This document shows, piece after piece, positions 42,830 to 54,136 of a stretch of DNA of 64,000 bases. The stretch's first letter is position 1. Every line of letters starts with the position of its first letter. A program made the translations under genes and the position numbers. This DNA is from Adiantum capillus-veneris (lineage: Eukaryota; Streptophyta; Polypodiopsida; Polypodiales; Pteridaceae), in the NCBI GenBank assembly GCA_014529385.2, contig CM043955.1, forward strand, positions 139,239,108 to 139,303,107, given 5' to 3'. The notes under the pieces were generated by a model. The model had not been told where the DNA came from and made no database searches. It was given only the letters and a program-made list of their open reading frames with translations.

Positions 42830-44599
42830 AGATACCTGCGAGAGCAAACGTAGAGCCATAGTAGTCAGGCATGGAAGACCTTGGCAACCATAACTCTACC
42901 ACCAAGTGAGAGGACAACTGGTTGCCTCTGGACGCAATGCTACCTGACGTGAAAACGATGCCCCAAGTTGTTCATGTACTTGCACATCTCTGCATCTATT
43001 GCCAACTACTTGTGCTCCTCAAACGAATCATTAATGTACTCGTCCTTTAGTGTGAGCAGCTCACACTCATGAAACAACTTTGGGGTCTTGTAAAAAGGAT
43101 GGAGTAAAGCAGCCATCCCATGAATAGGACGGCTCATAAACTGCCACCTACTCTCTATAAAGAATAGGATATCATCTCGCCTGCAAAAAAATCAGCAATG
43201 ATCACACTCAAATTAGCAATGGATTCATGGCCTAGATTCATGGCCTCTGTCCAAAAAGACTCATCCAACACACGTCTCTGAATGGCTTTGGTGTTCTCAC
43301 TGTTTGCACGAGCCATGTTTCTCCACTTTGGGTCCACAACTGTCTGCAACAGTGGATCCCTCACCTTGGAGAGTCTTTGCAACACCAAATACATATATGC
43401 AAACCTGGTACTATGGCTACGAAAGATGGCTAAGGCTTGATGCTTCTTTCGAAAGAATGTGGTCAATCTGGTAGCCTCTGAAATTGTTGGCTGCACCCAA
43501 GGCAGTTTGCCTATGTCCTTCATCAACAAATCTAAACAATGGGCTACACATGGAGTCCAAAAAATGTGAGGAAACTGTGTCCTTACCATTTCTCCCATAG
43601 CTTTGCAGTTGGCAGCATTATCTGTGACAACTTGAACCACATTCTCTTTACCAACGTCATTGATGGCCCTTGAAATATGCTAAAAAATGAATTCACCTGT
43701 GATCTTATCTCTTGCCTTTCCTACATCCACAGCACGCAAGAAATATGTACCAAGACAAGAAGACACAAGTATGTTAATGATGTGTCGCCTGCGTACATCA
43801 CTCCATCCATCAGAGATGATGGTGCATCCAAATTGCTGCCATCCAGCCTTAACAGGCACCAGCACCTTATCTATCAAGGCCTTCTGCTCCTCCAGTGCTA
43901 TGGTGCACATCTTTTTGTAATCAAGGCCATACCATGTATCTGTGGCACCAGCACCTACCTGGGCAATGGACCTCACCATCCTCTTCCATTGTTCAGTCTT
44001 CAAGACATTGAAACTGATGTTGCACTCAATGAGAGTGCGAGCAATCTCCATCTCAGCCACTTTCTGACGCTCTTTTATCGACGACACAGAATGCACACGT
44101 GAAGGCAAGGTGGTCTGCCTACGCACATCACATCACCAACCTCCTCATTCTTCTCTTCCTCCATGATACGAGCCCTCTTCCTGTTTGCAATTTGCAGAGA
44201 CCTTGAGCTCTCCTCCACCTGTGTAGAAGAGTCACCAAGCTGTCCAAGAAGAGCATCTTGCAAACGGTCTTCTGTTTGTTGTGCCACTTTTCCTTTGTCT
44301 GTTGTTGCAAATGCAGGGAATTTCTTAGCAATCAATGCTTCCTGCACACCTGGAGGTACCTTCTTTCACTTGCCACATATATTTGTGCAATTTATGCCAG
44401 TTAGATGCATCACAACTCGAGTGATTGTACTCGACAGCGTGAAACCACAGTACTTGCATGACCACTTGCGACAACCTGATCCAGCCTGCCCAAGAGTATT
44501 CACAACTTCAATTACATTGGTGTGCTCTTTCCACAAAGGGTTCGTAGGTTTCGGCATGATGGAAACAGCCTGCTGAAAACATGCAAATAATAAGGTCAC
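42830..44599 (-). pseudogene. hAT transposase (BED, DUF659, hATC), with probable introns
   Basis: In order on the minus strand: BED-type finger (NPLWKEHTNVIEV, KWSCKYCGFTLSSTITRVVM, HLTGI) at 44599-44366. Charged linker. DUF659 part WQQFGCTIISDGWSDVRRRH, IINILVSSCLGTYFLRAVDV (44126-43680). A TAG, then VVTDNAANCKAMGEMV and WTPCVAHCLDLLMKDIGKLP (43640-43155). DDILFFIESRWQFMSRPIHG after a TTTTTTGCAG splice-acceptor-like site. hATC remnant near 42840 (WW*SYG, MALRLLSQ). The last hATC exon (CERNWS) is missing, so the copy is probably inactive. Confidence 0.85.
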
Positions 44600-44633
44600 A
44601 GGTGAGAGTCGAGACTAGTGTATTCTCTCGCAG

Positions 44634-44635
44634 AG

Positions 44636-44695
<60 letters not shown>

Positions 44696-44697
44696 GG

Positions 44698-44737
<40 letters not shown>
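44634..44737 (+). repeat. (GA)n and G39 homopurine tract
   Basis: About 50 bases of GA, a short spacer TTTTGGGC, then 39 consecutive G (44699-44737), in the 5' part of the hAT element (minus-strand promoter side). Confidence 0.95.
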
Positions 44738-44738
<1 letters not shown>

Positions 44739-44957
44739 ACCTGGTTCTGCACAGTGCAAAAGCCTTTCTCTGTAACGCTCGGCAGCGGCAGTGTGCAACG
44801 AAAAAGTCACGCAAACGAACTCTAGATAGCATAAAAGGGCTTTAATTTTTTTAATTTTTTTTAAATCACCGTACTGTACGATCCGTACGCGTACTGTACG
44901 GATTAGTATGGACGTACCGTACAGTACGGTTCCACACGTACGTGTTGGTACAACCTT

Positions 44958-46870
44958 GCAGACACCATCTCGTTATTTATAACGGGATGCATCGATGGCC
45001 AGATTTTGCCGGACTGACTTGCTTCCCACATGGAGGAGGGGGGAGCACTGTGGATTACGTCTTCGGACCTCTATCTGCTACACACTTATTAGAGTCATTC
45101 AGTATTGGACGCTGCCCACTGGGAGCTGACCACACCTTTCTTAGCTTTGCACTCTCATCCTCCGTCTCACTTGACACTCCACCTCCTACACACACTCACA
45201 CCACGATCCACTTTACTCATGAGCTCTCACATGTTTACATTGATCATCTCCACTCACGCTTGCTCTCTCTTGACCCTCATGCCCCACTCGACACACTTAC
45301 CACACAATTCACACAGATTCTCCATGATTCAGCTCTCCATTGTTTTCCTCATAGCACTCACACACACCCATCTGGAGTGGGGTCTACGCCATAGAATGGT
45401 TGGTATGATGATGATTGTCGGGAGCTTCGCAGAGGTCTTCACGCAGCAGAGGCTCGTGACAAGATCACACACAGACAAGCACAGAGGCGCATGCAGTCCC
45501 TTATACGCCGTAAAAAGCAGGAATGGGAAGAACATCAATATTGGGAGTTATATCACTTGCTCATGAGTAGAGATACTGGAGAGGCCTGGCGACGCATCCG
45601 TGAACGAGGGCGCCTGACACCTATACATGATCCTCACCTTTGGCATGATTATGCAGAGCGCCTCTACCAGATACCAGTCAGCCACCTACCCACACCAGAG
45701 AGACCACGACCGATTACAGCATCATTCTTTACATCACATATGGTGAGCAGAGCCATCTCACACCTCCGGCATGGACGAGCCAGAGATCGGTCTGGATTAC
45801 AGGCAGAGCATTTGATTTATGGGAGAGATACCCTAGCACCACTTATTGCTCACCTCTTCAACAGGGCTCTAGTAGAGGGATTCCCAGACTCGTGGACAAA
45901 GCATACCATTCTGCCTATCCACAAGTCAAGGGATGTTATGGACCCGGGCATATATCGCACTATCATGATTGGGCCCATGCTGGCCAAATTATATGGAGCA
46001 GTATTGGAGGAGGCATTGAGCACTCTAGCCGAGACGGAGGGTCTTAGAGCTCCAGGCCAGGTAGGATTTTGACGGTCTTTGTCTACCATAGACCATATCT
46101 TCACTCTTAGATGTCTAATTGATCAGACTCGAGTGAAGAAGATGAGATTGTATTGCTGCTTTGTGGACTTCCGCAAAGCTTTTGACACAGTACCTAGAGA
46201 GAGGTTATTTAGACGATTGATGGATTTGGGTGTGGGTGAGGAGATGATTTGGGGGATATATGCATTGTATGAGCATGTTTCTGGCAGAGTCAGATGTCCA
46301 GGAGGTATATCAGACACTCTTGTTAACACCATTGGGGTGAAACACGGGTGCCCTCTTTCACCTACACTATTTGGACTCTATATTGATGAGATTGTGGACT
46401 TCATTCAGCACAGAGGAGGAGATGGAGTGGAGATAGGCGGGACTACAATACACATATTGCTCTACGCGGATGACATAGTGCTAGTAGCAGAGTCTGCTAA
46501 GGGGCTACAACGACATCTTTCAGCGCTTGATGATTTTTGCTTACAGCGAGGGCTTTCAGTGAACCTTGGTAAAACCAAGGTTCTTATCTTTCATACTTCA
46601 GCACAGGTCAGGAGGCAGAGTGCATTTATAGCAGCGGGAGGGAGCATTGAGATTACAGGGTCATATGTTTACCTTGGCGTGACCTTCATAGCAGCATCAG
46701 GGGCATTCTCGATGGCACAGGTAGCTAGAGACAGACTCACTAGAGGGTATTCAGAACTGGCATTGATGGAGAGACAGTGCCATCAAGCACACTTTCAGGA
46801 GCCCCGTACAAAGGGGTGGCTGTTTGATACACTGGTCACACTAGCACTTATGTATGGGGCTGTGATATGG
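44958..46870 (+). pseudogene. LINE F ORF2 endonuclease end and reverse transcriptase
   Basis: Endonuclease end: LVIYNGMHRWPDFAGLTCFP, GSTVDYVFG, CPLGADHTFLS. Linker to RT: RRKKQEWEEHQYWELYHLLM. RT: RARDRSGLQAEHLIYG, LFNRALVEGFPDSWTKHTIL, FVDFRKAFDTVPRERLFRRL, GVKHGCPLSPTLFGLYIDEI, catalytic YADD in HILLYADDIVLVAESAKGLQ, GLSVNLGKTKVLIF. One frame from 44942, with only two stops (about 45392 TAG, 46070 TGA). It ends ALMYGAVIW at the G LTR. Confidence 0.92.
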
Positions 46871-48327
46871 TGAAACCGGCCCGTAGGGCGGTAGGCGTTG
46901 GCTTTCACCCGAAATTCTTTACTTGACACACACACACACACAGAGCACTTTGCAAAGGAGACCTGTAACGGGAATTAACACTTAATCACACACACGGCTC
47001 GGAAGCTAGAATGCTCCGAGAAGACGCCGACAACCTGTAGGCTCCAAAATTGGCGCCCCTTTCGGTATTTCTTTATTCTTTAGGAGGGTAAAGTACAAAG
47101 AAGAGTCCTAGGAATCCTTTGACTGTATCCCAATAGATACCGCCTGCTTTCGCCAAATTTCGGCAGCAAAACAGCCCCTAAACTTGCGCGAAACCAATTC
47201 CCCAGCTGGAACTTGCTTCTACTGGCATATACCCTCTGATTCCTGCCCAAAAACAGTAAATTCAGCACGCTGTATTTACTGGTTTTTGCCCTGTTTTCAG
47301 CCCCAAACAGTCCCCTAACTGTCCTCTGCCAATGGGGCACGATTCCCAAAGGTTGTGGCGTCCGTATGGCTGAAAAACCGTAAAATTACAGCGCATACAC
47401 AGCGCTGATTTTGCACCTGTATGGTGAGGTTATGACCCTCACCAGTGCCTGCTTTGGAGTAGCAGCTAGCTACCCCAGTTCCTGCTCAAGGATGCTCTTG
47501 CCTCAGCACAAAAGCATGAACCCACACAGCTGTACATCAGTCAAATGAGGAGCCCTCTTGTGGGGCATCACATAACTGCACGTAGGGGGGAGAGAGAGCA
47601 GTGTGTAGTGTGCAGGGCATCACTCCTAGCACCACACTGTACATGAGAGGGAAAGGAAGCACTCCATAGCTCTTAACCAGTGACAAAAGCTAAGAATGAG
47701 GCCTCTCCCAGCTTAAAAATCAGCGCCCATTTTTTTGCAAGGGAAAGCTCATGAAAACTCGACACTTCGCGCATTTACAAGCATTTTCCCGTTTCGGGTC
47801 GCCGCTTAAAAATATCCTCTCTGGTTGCCCAGTTGACTTCACGACAGAGTTGTAAAATGTTCCCCTAGTCATACCGGAGGTAATGACGCGAACACATTTC
47901 ACAGCCCAAAATAGCAGTTCCCTAAATTTTAGGAGATGCTTCCGTTGGGCTCCCACTGGTCTTCTGACCATCTATCCTCATTGGGACCGCATCCAAAAGT
48001 GTAATGTGGCCCAACTGTCGGATACTTCTTGTTGGTAGTCCCACCTTCACTTCCTAGTATCCAGCAACTTGCTAAGTGCGACGGGGGGACCTATATGATC
48101 TTGCTCTGAGCCTAGACATCCTCTTACCATACGAATTCCAATGCCGACCACTACCCATCTACGGGTGAAACTACTGTTCACATTGGCCATGCAATGTCCG
48201 ACCGTTCGCTACTTCAAGAAGAGGGTCTCAAAAACAAAACAAAACCCCTTGGAAAGAAACCAACAACTAAAGTTAGCAGTTGCCACGTCCTCGTGACATA
48301 GTTAACAGTTGCCACGTCCCCGTGACA
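46871..48327 (-). repeat. 3' LTR of Ty3 element G (1,457 bp)
   Basis: TGTCACGGGGACGTGGC at 48327 to GGGCCGGTTTCA at 46871, homologous to the E1 LTR. The first 37 bases include a direct repeat (GTGACATAG-TTAACAGTTGCCACGT seen twice on the plus strand, 48275-48327). Core motif at 47051-47077. The flank TATGG (46866-46870) is the candidate target duplication; its partner is not in view. Confidence 0.85.
47051..47077 (-). promoter_or_regulatory. Conserved LTR core motif (G copy)
   Basis: AATAAAGAAATACC plus GAAAGGGGCGCCA on the minus strand, about 180 bases from the LTR end, as in E1. Confidence 0.55.
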
Positions 48328-50083
48328 TACCCCCCTCTTGAAATCGCAAACGTCCTCGTTTGCATACCATAAATACACGCCACTGATGATCTTGTGCTAT
48401 TAGCACTCTTTTATCATCGCATGTTTCCGCAAGAAAGGTCATAACATATAGATACAAATGACTTAATGAGGCCTTCATACTTTTGTCATTTCCATCTATT
48501 ACACTGAATTCATACGTACATTTGATGTACTAGCTCTATCATTACCCCTCCTTTGCACACGTTGGGTTGGGGCATAAGTAGGCTGTAACCCAAAGGCTTC
48601 AAGGTAAAGCTGCAATACCTTGGTGACTCTAACAATTCATGCTCTTCCATCCACTTTGCATCCATAGGCGGATAGTTCTTGAACTTCACCAAATAGCGTC
48701 TTGCAACTTGTCCTTTAACTTTTCTGTCCTTATGTACCAAAACTTGCACAGGTACCAGGATCTCATCAAGTTCCTCAACTTCTCGCTGATCCTCATCTGG
48801 CATATCTTCTGGCACATCACCCACGAAGGGTCTTAGAAGACTCACGTGAAACGCATTATGAATCTTCCATGCATCAGGCAATTTCAGCCTGTAAGCCACA
48901 TCACTGATCTTGTCAAGCACTTGAAAAGTCCCATAGTAACGCATGCTGAGCTTAGGAAACAGTCGTTCCTTGCCCTTCATCTTCTTTAACCTTGCCTTTT
49001 CGAACCTTAACAGAACCCAATCACCAGGTGATAGTAGCAATTCACGACGGTGACGATCAGCAGCCTGTTTCTACTTTGCCTGAGTCTTCTCCAAGGCAAC
49101 TTTAATCTTCTTATACATCTCATCCATGTTCTCAACATATCGATCTGCCTCAAAGATATTGTCCTTTGTATGCAAAATGGGAGGAACCTTTTTGCCGCCT
49201 TCAACAATCTCAAAAGGTGCTTTGCCAGTAGACGAATGCACCGTATTATTGTACGCATACTCAAGCATAGGCAAAAACTGTTCCCACTTGCCCTTATTAT
49301 CTGACACATAGCATTTCAGCAGATCTAAGACAGTAGAATTAGCCTCTTCTGACTGTCCCATCAGTTTGTGGATGAAACGAAGACGAGAATTTGAGCATAG
49401 TGCCCATGTTCTCAAACAATCCTCTCCAGAACAAATTGGTCATGCGAGGATCACGATCACTGATAATCGATTGTGGCATACCATGGTACTTAACCACATT
49501 GTACATGAACAAGCGTGCCATCTGATCAGATTTTATCTTCTTCCTGACAGGGATGAAATGGGCCTGCTTGCTGAACCTGCAGATAATGGTCCATATACCA
49601 TCGTTCCCTGTTGGCGTCCTTGGAAGATCAAAGATAAAGTCCATAGCAATGCTTTCCCATGGCTTATCCGGAATCCGCAGTGGTTGTAACAACCCCGATG
49701 CCTTTTGCCTGCCAAACTTGACCTTTTTGGCAAACTATGCATACTCGCACAAAGGCATCCACATCTCTCCTCAAGGTAGGCCAATAGAAGAATATCTCTA
49801 CCGCTTTAACTGTTGCATCAATGCCACGATGCCCTGCATACGGTCGGACATGACTCTCTTCCATGACCTTATGTCGCAGTGGCCTAGTGACACAAAGTCT
49901 GCCATGCATCATCATAAAACCATCTCTGAGAAGGTAGTGCTCGTGATGTTGCCCCTCTTGTAACTGTTCAAAGATCCTTGCAAAATCTTCATCAGCAGTA
50001 TACTGTTCCTTCATGTCATCTAACTCATGATGATAAGGAATCGACACAGCTGAAATTTGTGGCTTTCTTGATAATGCGCATTT
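48328..50083 (-). pseudogene. G: integrase with chromodomain-like tail
   Basis: Minus strand: SRKPQISAVSIPYHHELDDM, GHRGIDATVKAVEIFFYWPT, VCIVCQKGQV, then ESIAMDFIFDLPRTPTGNDG (Asp), IISDRDPRMTNLFW (Asp), GQSEEANSTVLDLLKC (Glu), LEYAYNNTVHSSTGKAPFEI, LLSPGDWVLLRFEKARLKKM, AYRLKLPDAWKIHNAFHVSL, and tail VQVLVHKDRKVKGQVARRYL, VKFKNYPPMDAKWMEEHELL. Frameshifts near 49680 and 49345. PPT AAGAGGGGGG at about 48330-48341. Upstream RNase H is replaced by LINE sequence at 50083. Confidence 0.9.
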
Positions 50084-51500
50084 GCGCATAATGTGCTTCA
50101 CAGAAAAGCCTTCCCACTTACATTCTAGTACTGGATCATTTGGAAGCTTTGTCTTCTGTAATGTTTTCTCAGAGATGATGTCTATGCAAGATGATTGCCC
50201 CACACTGACTTGCCATATTGATCCAGCTCTTTTTTTTTTCAATACAGATGTTGCTATACATACATAAATCCTCTAGTCTCCTTAAAACATGTGGCATATC
50301 AAAATGTCGTATGTCATGTGCAAAGTTTTTGTGCATGTATTCATATCATCCACAACAATAACCTCACCCTTGTCTTTGAAGCGAACAATGTCTTCCTCTA
50401 GATCAACAAAAGGTCGATCTCTATCCAAGCACGCATGATAGTCGGAGTCACGGTGAGGAATCTAACAACCCGCCACAAAAGTAGGTGTGCTAGTTGGTGT
50501 CATTATTTTGAGCCATATGTAGTGTTTATGCTTGTCATCTTTGATGATAGATAGATAATTTTTCAATTTCTTCTAAATCATACATGCCACACCTCCTTGT
50601 CCTCATCATTGCCTTGAATTTTTGGTCCATATCAAAGAACGTACATTGTATTTATCCAATCCAAGAATCTCTTGGGCATCATGCTCCCATGTTGCAGCAA
50701 GAAGTATGATATCAGATTCATTAGTTAGCTCATCTATGCCAATTCCCGCATTCCACGGATATCCACTACAATTTGAAAAGCACACTCGCGCCCACGAGTA
50801 GATCTCATAGGTCATGTGTCCCTACTTGTTAGATGGCCTTGATTCCTTCTTGGGTGTCTTTCCTTCATGAGGTAGCTCCTTAGGAATTTTGCTTCTCTTT
50901 CCATCCGCTTTACCACAAGCATTTTTTTGCATAAGGCTATTGTCCCCTTTAGGTAGATCGAACTATTGTCAAGGATACGCTTTTGCTTTGTTTCATAAAC
51001 CACAATGCACACAATAGGCCTCTCTCGAGGGAGGGGCTCCTTGTTTGCCGACTCTATGTGTACCATAAACTGTGATTCGAGACATGCAAGAATGGGTTTT
51101 GAAAAACTCTTCAATAGCAATTGCTAGAGATGGAGGTGTTTCCAACAGCTCTTCGGCTATGCCGCAGCTAACAATGTTCTTCAAGCATTTTTTCCATTCT
51201 TTCCATTCTTGTGCATCTCCATTCTTTGCTTGAGCCGTAACTTGCATGAAAGACGAATTAAACACAACATCACCCTTAGACACATCAATCCATGACTTAG
51301 ATACATTCCTCATTTCACTTACATCCCGTGTGAGGTATCCATCTTTTCCTCTTTCAATACATAATCATGCTCACTTATGTCCACGAAAGAGCGCTTACAT
51401 TCTAGCAATTCATTCTTGAGTTGCACCAAGTGATTTGTTTACATTTCAAGCACCTTTTTAAGGTGCTTATTCTCAACAACAAGAAATTTTACAGTGCTAT
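50084..51500 (-). pseudogene. LINE fragment: ORF1-like coiled coil and endonuclease
   Basis: Minus strand: TVKFLVVENKHLKKVLEM (about 51510-51450) and EWKEWKKCLKNIV (51230) look like a LINE ORF1. Then an APE endonuclease in several frames: GYPWNAGIGIDELTNESDII, LLAATWEHDAQEILGLDKYN (50750-50640), HKHYIWLKIMTPTSTPTFVA, IPHRDSDYHACLDRDRPF, GEVIVVDDMNT (50380), and linker SIMRKCAL ending at 50084. A different LINE lineage from F. It joins Ty3 G without a break, both on the same strand. Confidence 0.75.
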
Positions 51501-51829
51501 TTTCCATTGCAAGTGGTCATGGCTCTTCATCTTGCTTGTTAACGATCTCTGGCAATGAGACCAATGGTAAGCCATAATCATGGCTTTCGTTGTTACTGAT
51601 GATGTGCTTCTGATGGGATCTAGAAATCTTTGAGATTTAGGGCCATTAACTACACTATTTGTCGATCCCACTGATGAAGAAGGCCCCTTGTGAGATGCGG
51701 TAGACATCATCGTAAAGATCACCGATAAAACCGTAAGTTACCGCAACCTATTCAGTTCATAAATGTTGAGCCTTCCATTGCTCAGAAATTTTTTGTTTTT
51801 ATATCAGCATATCAAGGGCATTGCCCTCT
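51501..51829. other. Unassigned between two LINE fragments
   Basis: No recognisable domain; short minus-strand frames only. Confidence 0.4.
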
Positions 51830-52110
51830 TCGATTGAGGCCGAAGTTTTCCCAAATTGGAGTTCATAGGGCCCTCCCTGGGCTCTCGTGTGTCCCCATGA
51901 GTAGGACAATGTCTCCACTGCTCATCACCTCCTTGAGTCACTCTGGGTGTGTCCATAGATCACCATTGCAGTTCCAAACCGCAATGTGAATCTCCTTATG
52001 CTGTGTCCCATAGGCCGCGAGTCCCTATGCAACAACCTTGCCATCAATGTTCCCTTCTTCACATGCTTTGAGCACCCTAGGCACACATGCCCATCTATGT
52101 TCTACTTGTA
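51830..52110 (-). pseudogene. LINE fragment, F-like ORF1 end and endonuclease start
   Basis: Minus strand: IQVEHRWACVPRVLKACEEG parallels F's MQIEHRRACIPQTLQARREG, and HIAVWNCNGDLWTHPE*LKE parallels F's GAVWNCNGSLWTRPDMLEE, with THESPGRAL after it. The spacing between the two ORFs is similar to F. Broken by stops; only about 280 bases remain. Confidence 0.75.
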
Positions 52111-52377
52111 TCAGTGTGAGCAGAGATTAGGAAAAAGCATTCTGTGAGCACACAAGAAAAGGGCACTAAAAAAGAGAACCTTCCAAAATTCTTTTCGAAA
52201 GCAAACCCCCTCAAGAACACTTTTCTTGGTAAGTAAGCACCCATTCTTTTGACTGCACCTAAAAAATTTGAACAAGAAATGCAGGACAAGGAAAGGCTGG
52301 ACTGCTGACATCAAGTACAAATTCCAGAACGTTGGCAGCTAAAGGAAACTGTGCTGGTGATTGAATGTACTCCATAC

Positions 52378-53294
52378 CCTTGAAGCTCCAGTCTTTCGAT
52401 CTTTCATGAGACGGATTTCCCTCAGATTGTTGCAGTGTTTGAATAATCCATGAAGGTCCTCCTCATTGACCTGCATGCAGAAGAGTACCTGAGGTAACGT
52501 TACCTGGGTAAACTTAGAACACCTGCAAAATTACCTACCTCTGGTGCCAATCGTGAGACAAATACAGTACACTGGTCGTTATACCACTGCCTCTCTTTGG
52601 AATCCAGCTTAGTTTGGGTATCAGGTCCTCCATCTGCATCAGCGGTCTCAACCTTACCCTCCTTGGTATCAGTCTGAGCGCTCTCTTTTGTTTCCTCAGC
52701 ATTATTAGCTGTTGTAACTTTATGCCTCTTTCTTGATTTGTTTTCCTTAAAGGTGTCGGTATCTTGAAGATGTCGTTTCTTCTGGCCTGAGCCAAGGGTG
52801 GATGCTGATTTACCAAACTTGTCATCAGCTCCCTTCACTTCACAAGAGGTTGCAGCTACCAACTTAGCATCCTGTTGTTGCTGCAGCTTCTTTACCTCAG
52901 CCAATCTGGGCGTCACCTGTAGAATTAGACTTCAAAATATGACGTTCATTATGGTGTAGTACATTCAAATAACATGAAGGAGCTTTAAGTTTCAGGGAGA
53001 ACCTTCAAAAGGGCACGATCATAATCCTCCAGGGAGCCATATTCCCGCTCAAAATGCAGCCATGACTCACACAAAACCTGAAACATGGGACAAGGTTTAA
53101 GTCCACAATTTAATTCACTTGTCATTTATACGTCATTCATAGACAAACAGTGCAAGTCATAGTCAACCACCTCCGAGCCTTTCCCTTCAAACTTTCTGGT
53201 GTAGCACCTCCTGTATAAAGTACGAGCCTCTGCAAGATTGCCCAAACTAACTTCCATAGAAATAAACCCTTTCCATACTTCCAGCATCCACCCA
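52378..53294 (-). CDS. SART3: SART3/p110-like gene, four internal exons (partial)
   Basis: Minus-strand exons with GT-AG introns: 53294-53171 (124 bp; GWMLEVWKGFISMEVSLGNL, ARTLYRRCYTRKFEGKGSE), 53077-53003 (75 bp; VLCESWLHFEREYGSLEDYD), 52916-52539 (378 bp; VTPRLAEVKKLQQQQDAKLV, a Lys-rich acidic linker, CTVFVSRLAPE), 52470-52378 (93 bp; VNEEDLHGLFKHCNNLREIR, LMKDRKTGASR). The last three are whole codons in phase 0. The order, last HAT repeats, basic linker, first RRM, is that of SART3, which recycles U4/U6 snRNPs in the nucleus. All joins read through without stops. Upstream HAT exons, the rest of RRM1 and RRM2 are not seen in the window. It could be part of a gene with huge introns or an isolated fragment. 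Confidence 0.82.
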
Positions 53295-54136
53295 CTATCC
53301 ATAAGAAAGTACAAAGCACAATGTTACAACACGGTCTTATCTCAATCAAGAAGAAACCTAGTAAGCACTTTAGACCAAAGGACCCGGTAGGTGCCCCCCA
53401 TTCAATTTTACGAAAGCATTCGTTAAAAAGCACTTAAACATGAGTGATAAAAGGTTCAAACCTTAGAAGCACAGAATTATCTTCGTCAAAAAGACCACGT
53501 TCAAGGGGATGGGCTCAAGCATGCAAGGGTGGGTGTGGATCCCTCATTCAGAGAAGCAAATGGTTTTGTAGTTGGGGGTAACATATGTAGTGTATTGTAT
53601 GATGCGTGAACCGCCAGATTTCTCCCAAGCCGTGATACATTGGGCATCTTAATTTTAAAGTCCATGACTCTCTCTAGACCCCTAACCTCAATGGGAAGTA
53701 ATCTAGACTCAAGAATTAAGAGCATGTATGGTGTTTGTGTGTTGACTCGGGGAAAGTTCAATGGAAAACGATTTTGGAAATTCTCAAACTCTTTCCAAGT
53801 AGACTTGCTACCACCTCATACTTGAACTTCATAACCAAGCACAAGTGTCACCAAGGTATCAAAGAGGTATTTCTTGAGAACCGAACATTTAATCTCCCAC
53901 ATTGCACATGCTCTTGGATACATAGGAGGCTCTCTTCTTGGCTTCCAAGCGTTGCATAGGCGCTATCAATCCATTTCTGATTGGCTAGATATTTACGGCC
54001 AAGGTACTTGAGGGACTCTTTATCGTACACAATGTATGGCTTCTCCTTGTTGAGATTTTTCACAAGCATAACCTTTGCTTCGGAGCCATTCATAATCAAC
54101 CCAACTATGCAAGCGAAAGTTCTCTGTAGTAAACGA
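53295..54136. other. Unassigned region upstream of the SART3 exons
   Basis: A minus-strand open stretch (54099-53848, MIMNGSEAKVMLVKNLNKEK...) has no domain I recognise. No further HAT exon with good splice sites was found. Confidence 0.4.

Larger units (their letters stand above)
42802..44957 (-). mobile_element. hAT-superfamily DNA transposon
   Basis: Flanked by GCAGACCC (42794-42801) and GCAGACAC (44958-44965), a 7-of-8 match to an 8-bp duplication inside the LINE endonuclease. The interior encodes a BED finger, DUF659 and hATC pieces on the minus strand. The right subterminal zone (44870-44945) is full of CCGTACTGTACGG palindromes, as often seen in hAT ends. Clear terminal inverted repeats were not found. 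Confidence 0.75.
41176..46870 (+). mobile_element. L1-type LINE F, split by a hAT element, 3' end lost
   Basis: ORF1 at 41210-42115 and ORF2 from 42122 (endonuclease) to the RT at 46870. It is interrupted by a hAT transposon (42802-44957) and cut by the Ty3 LTR of G at 46871. The rest of ORF2 (post-RT domain) is absent here; a similar tail at 56721-57515 is probably a separate truncated insertion. Confidence 0.9.

Noticed and set aside
42802-44957. Terminal inverted repeats of the hAT element
   Set aside because: The two ends (AAGATAGAG and the reverse of CAACCTT) agree for only three bases; the boundary rests on the imperfect 8-bp duplication.
50227-50236. Poly(A) tail of a LINE
   Set aside because: The ten-base run lies inside the endonuclease reading, which continues on both sides.
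50606-51313. Novel host gene on the minus strand
   Set aside because: First looked like an orphan gene, but the frames contain LINE endonuclease blocks (DIILLAATWEHD, YIWLKI, IPHRDSDYH) and an ORF1-like coiled coil.
53848-54099. Additional SART3 exon
   Set aside because: The open frame (NGSEAKVMLVKNLNKEK...) does not resemble HAT repeats and lacks convincing flanking splice sites.
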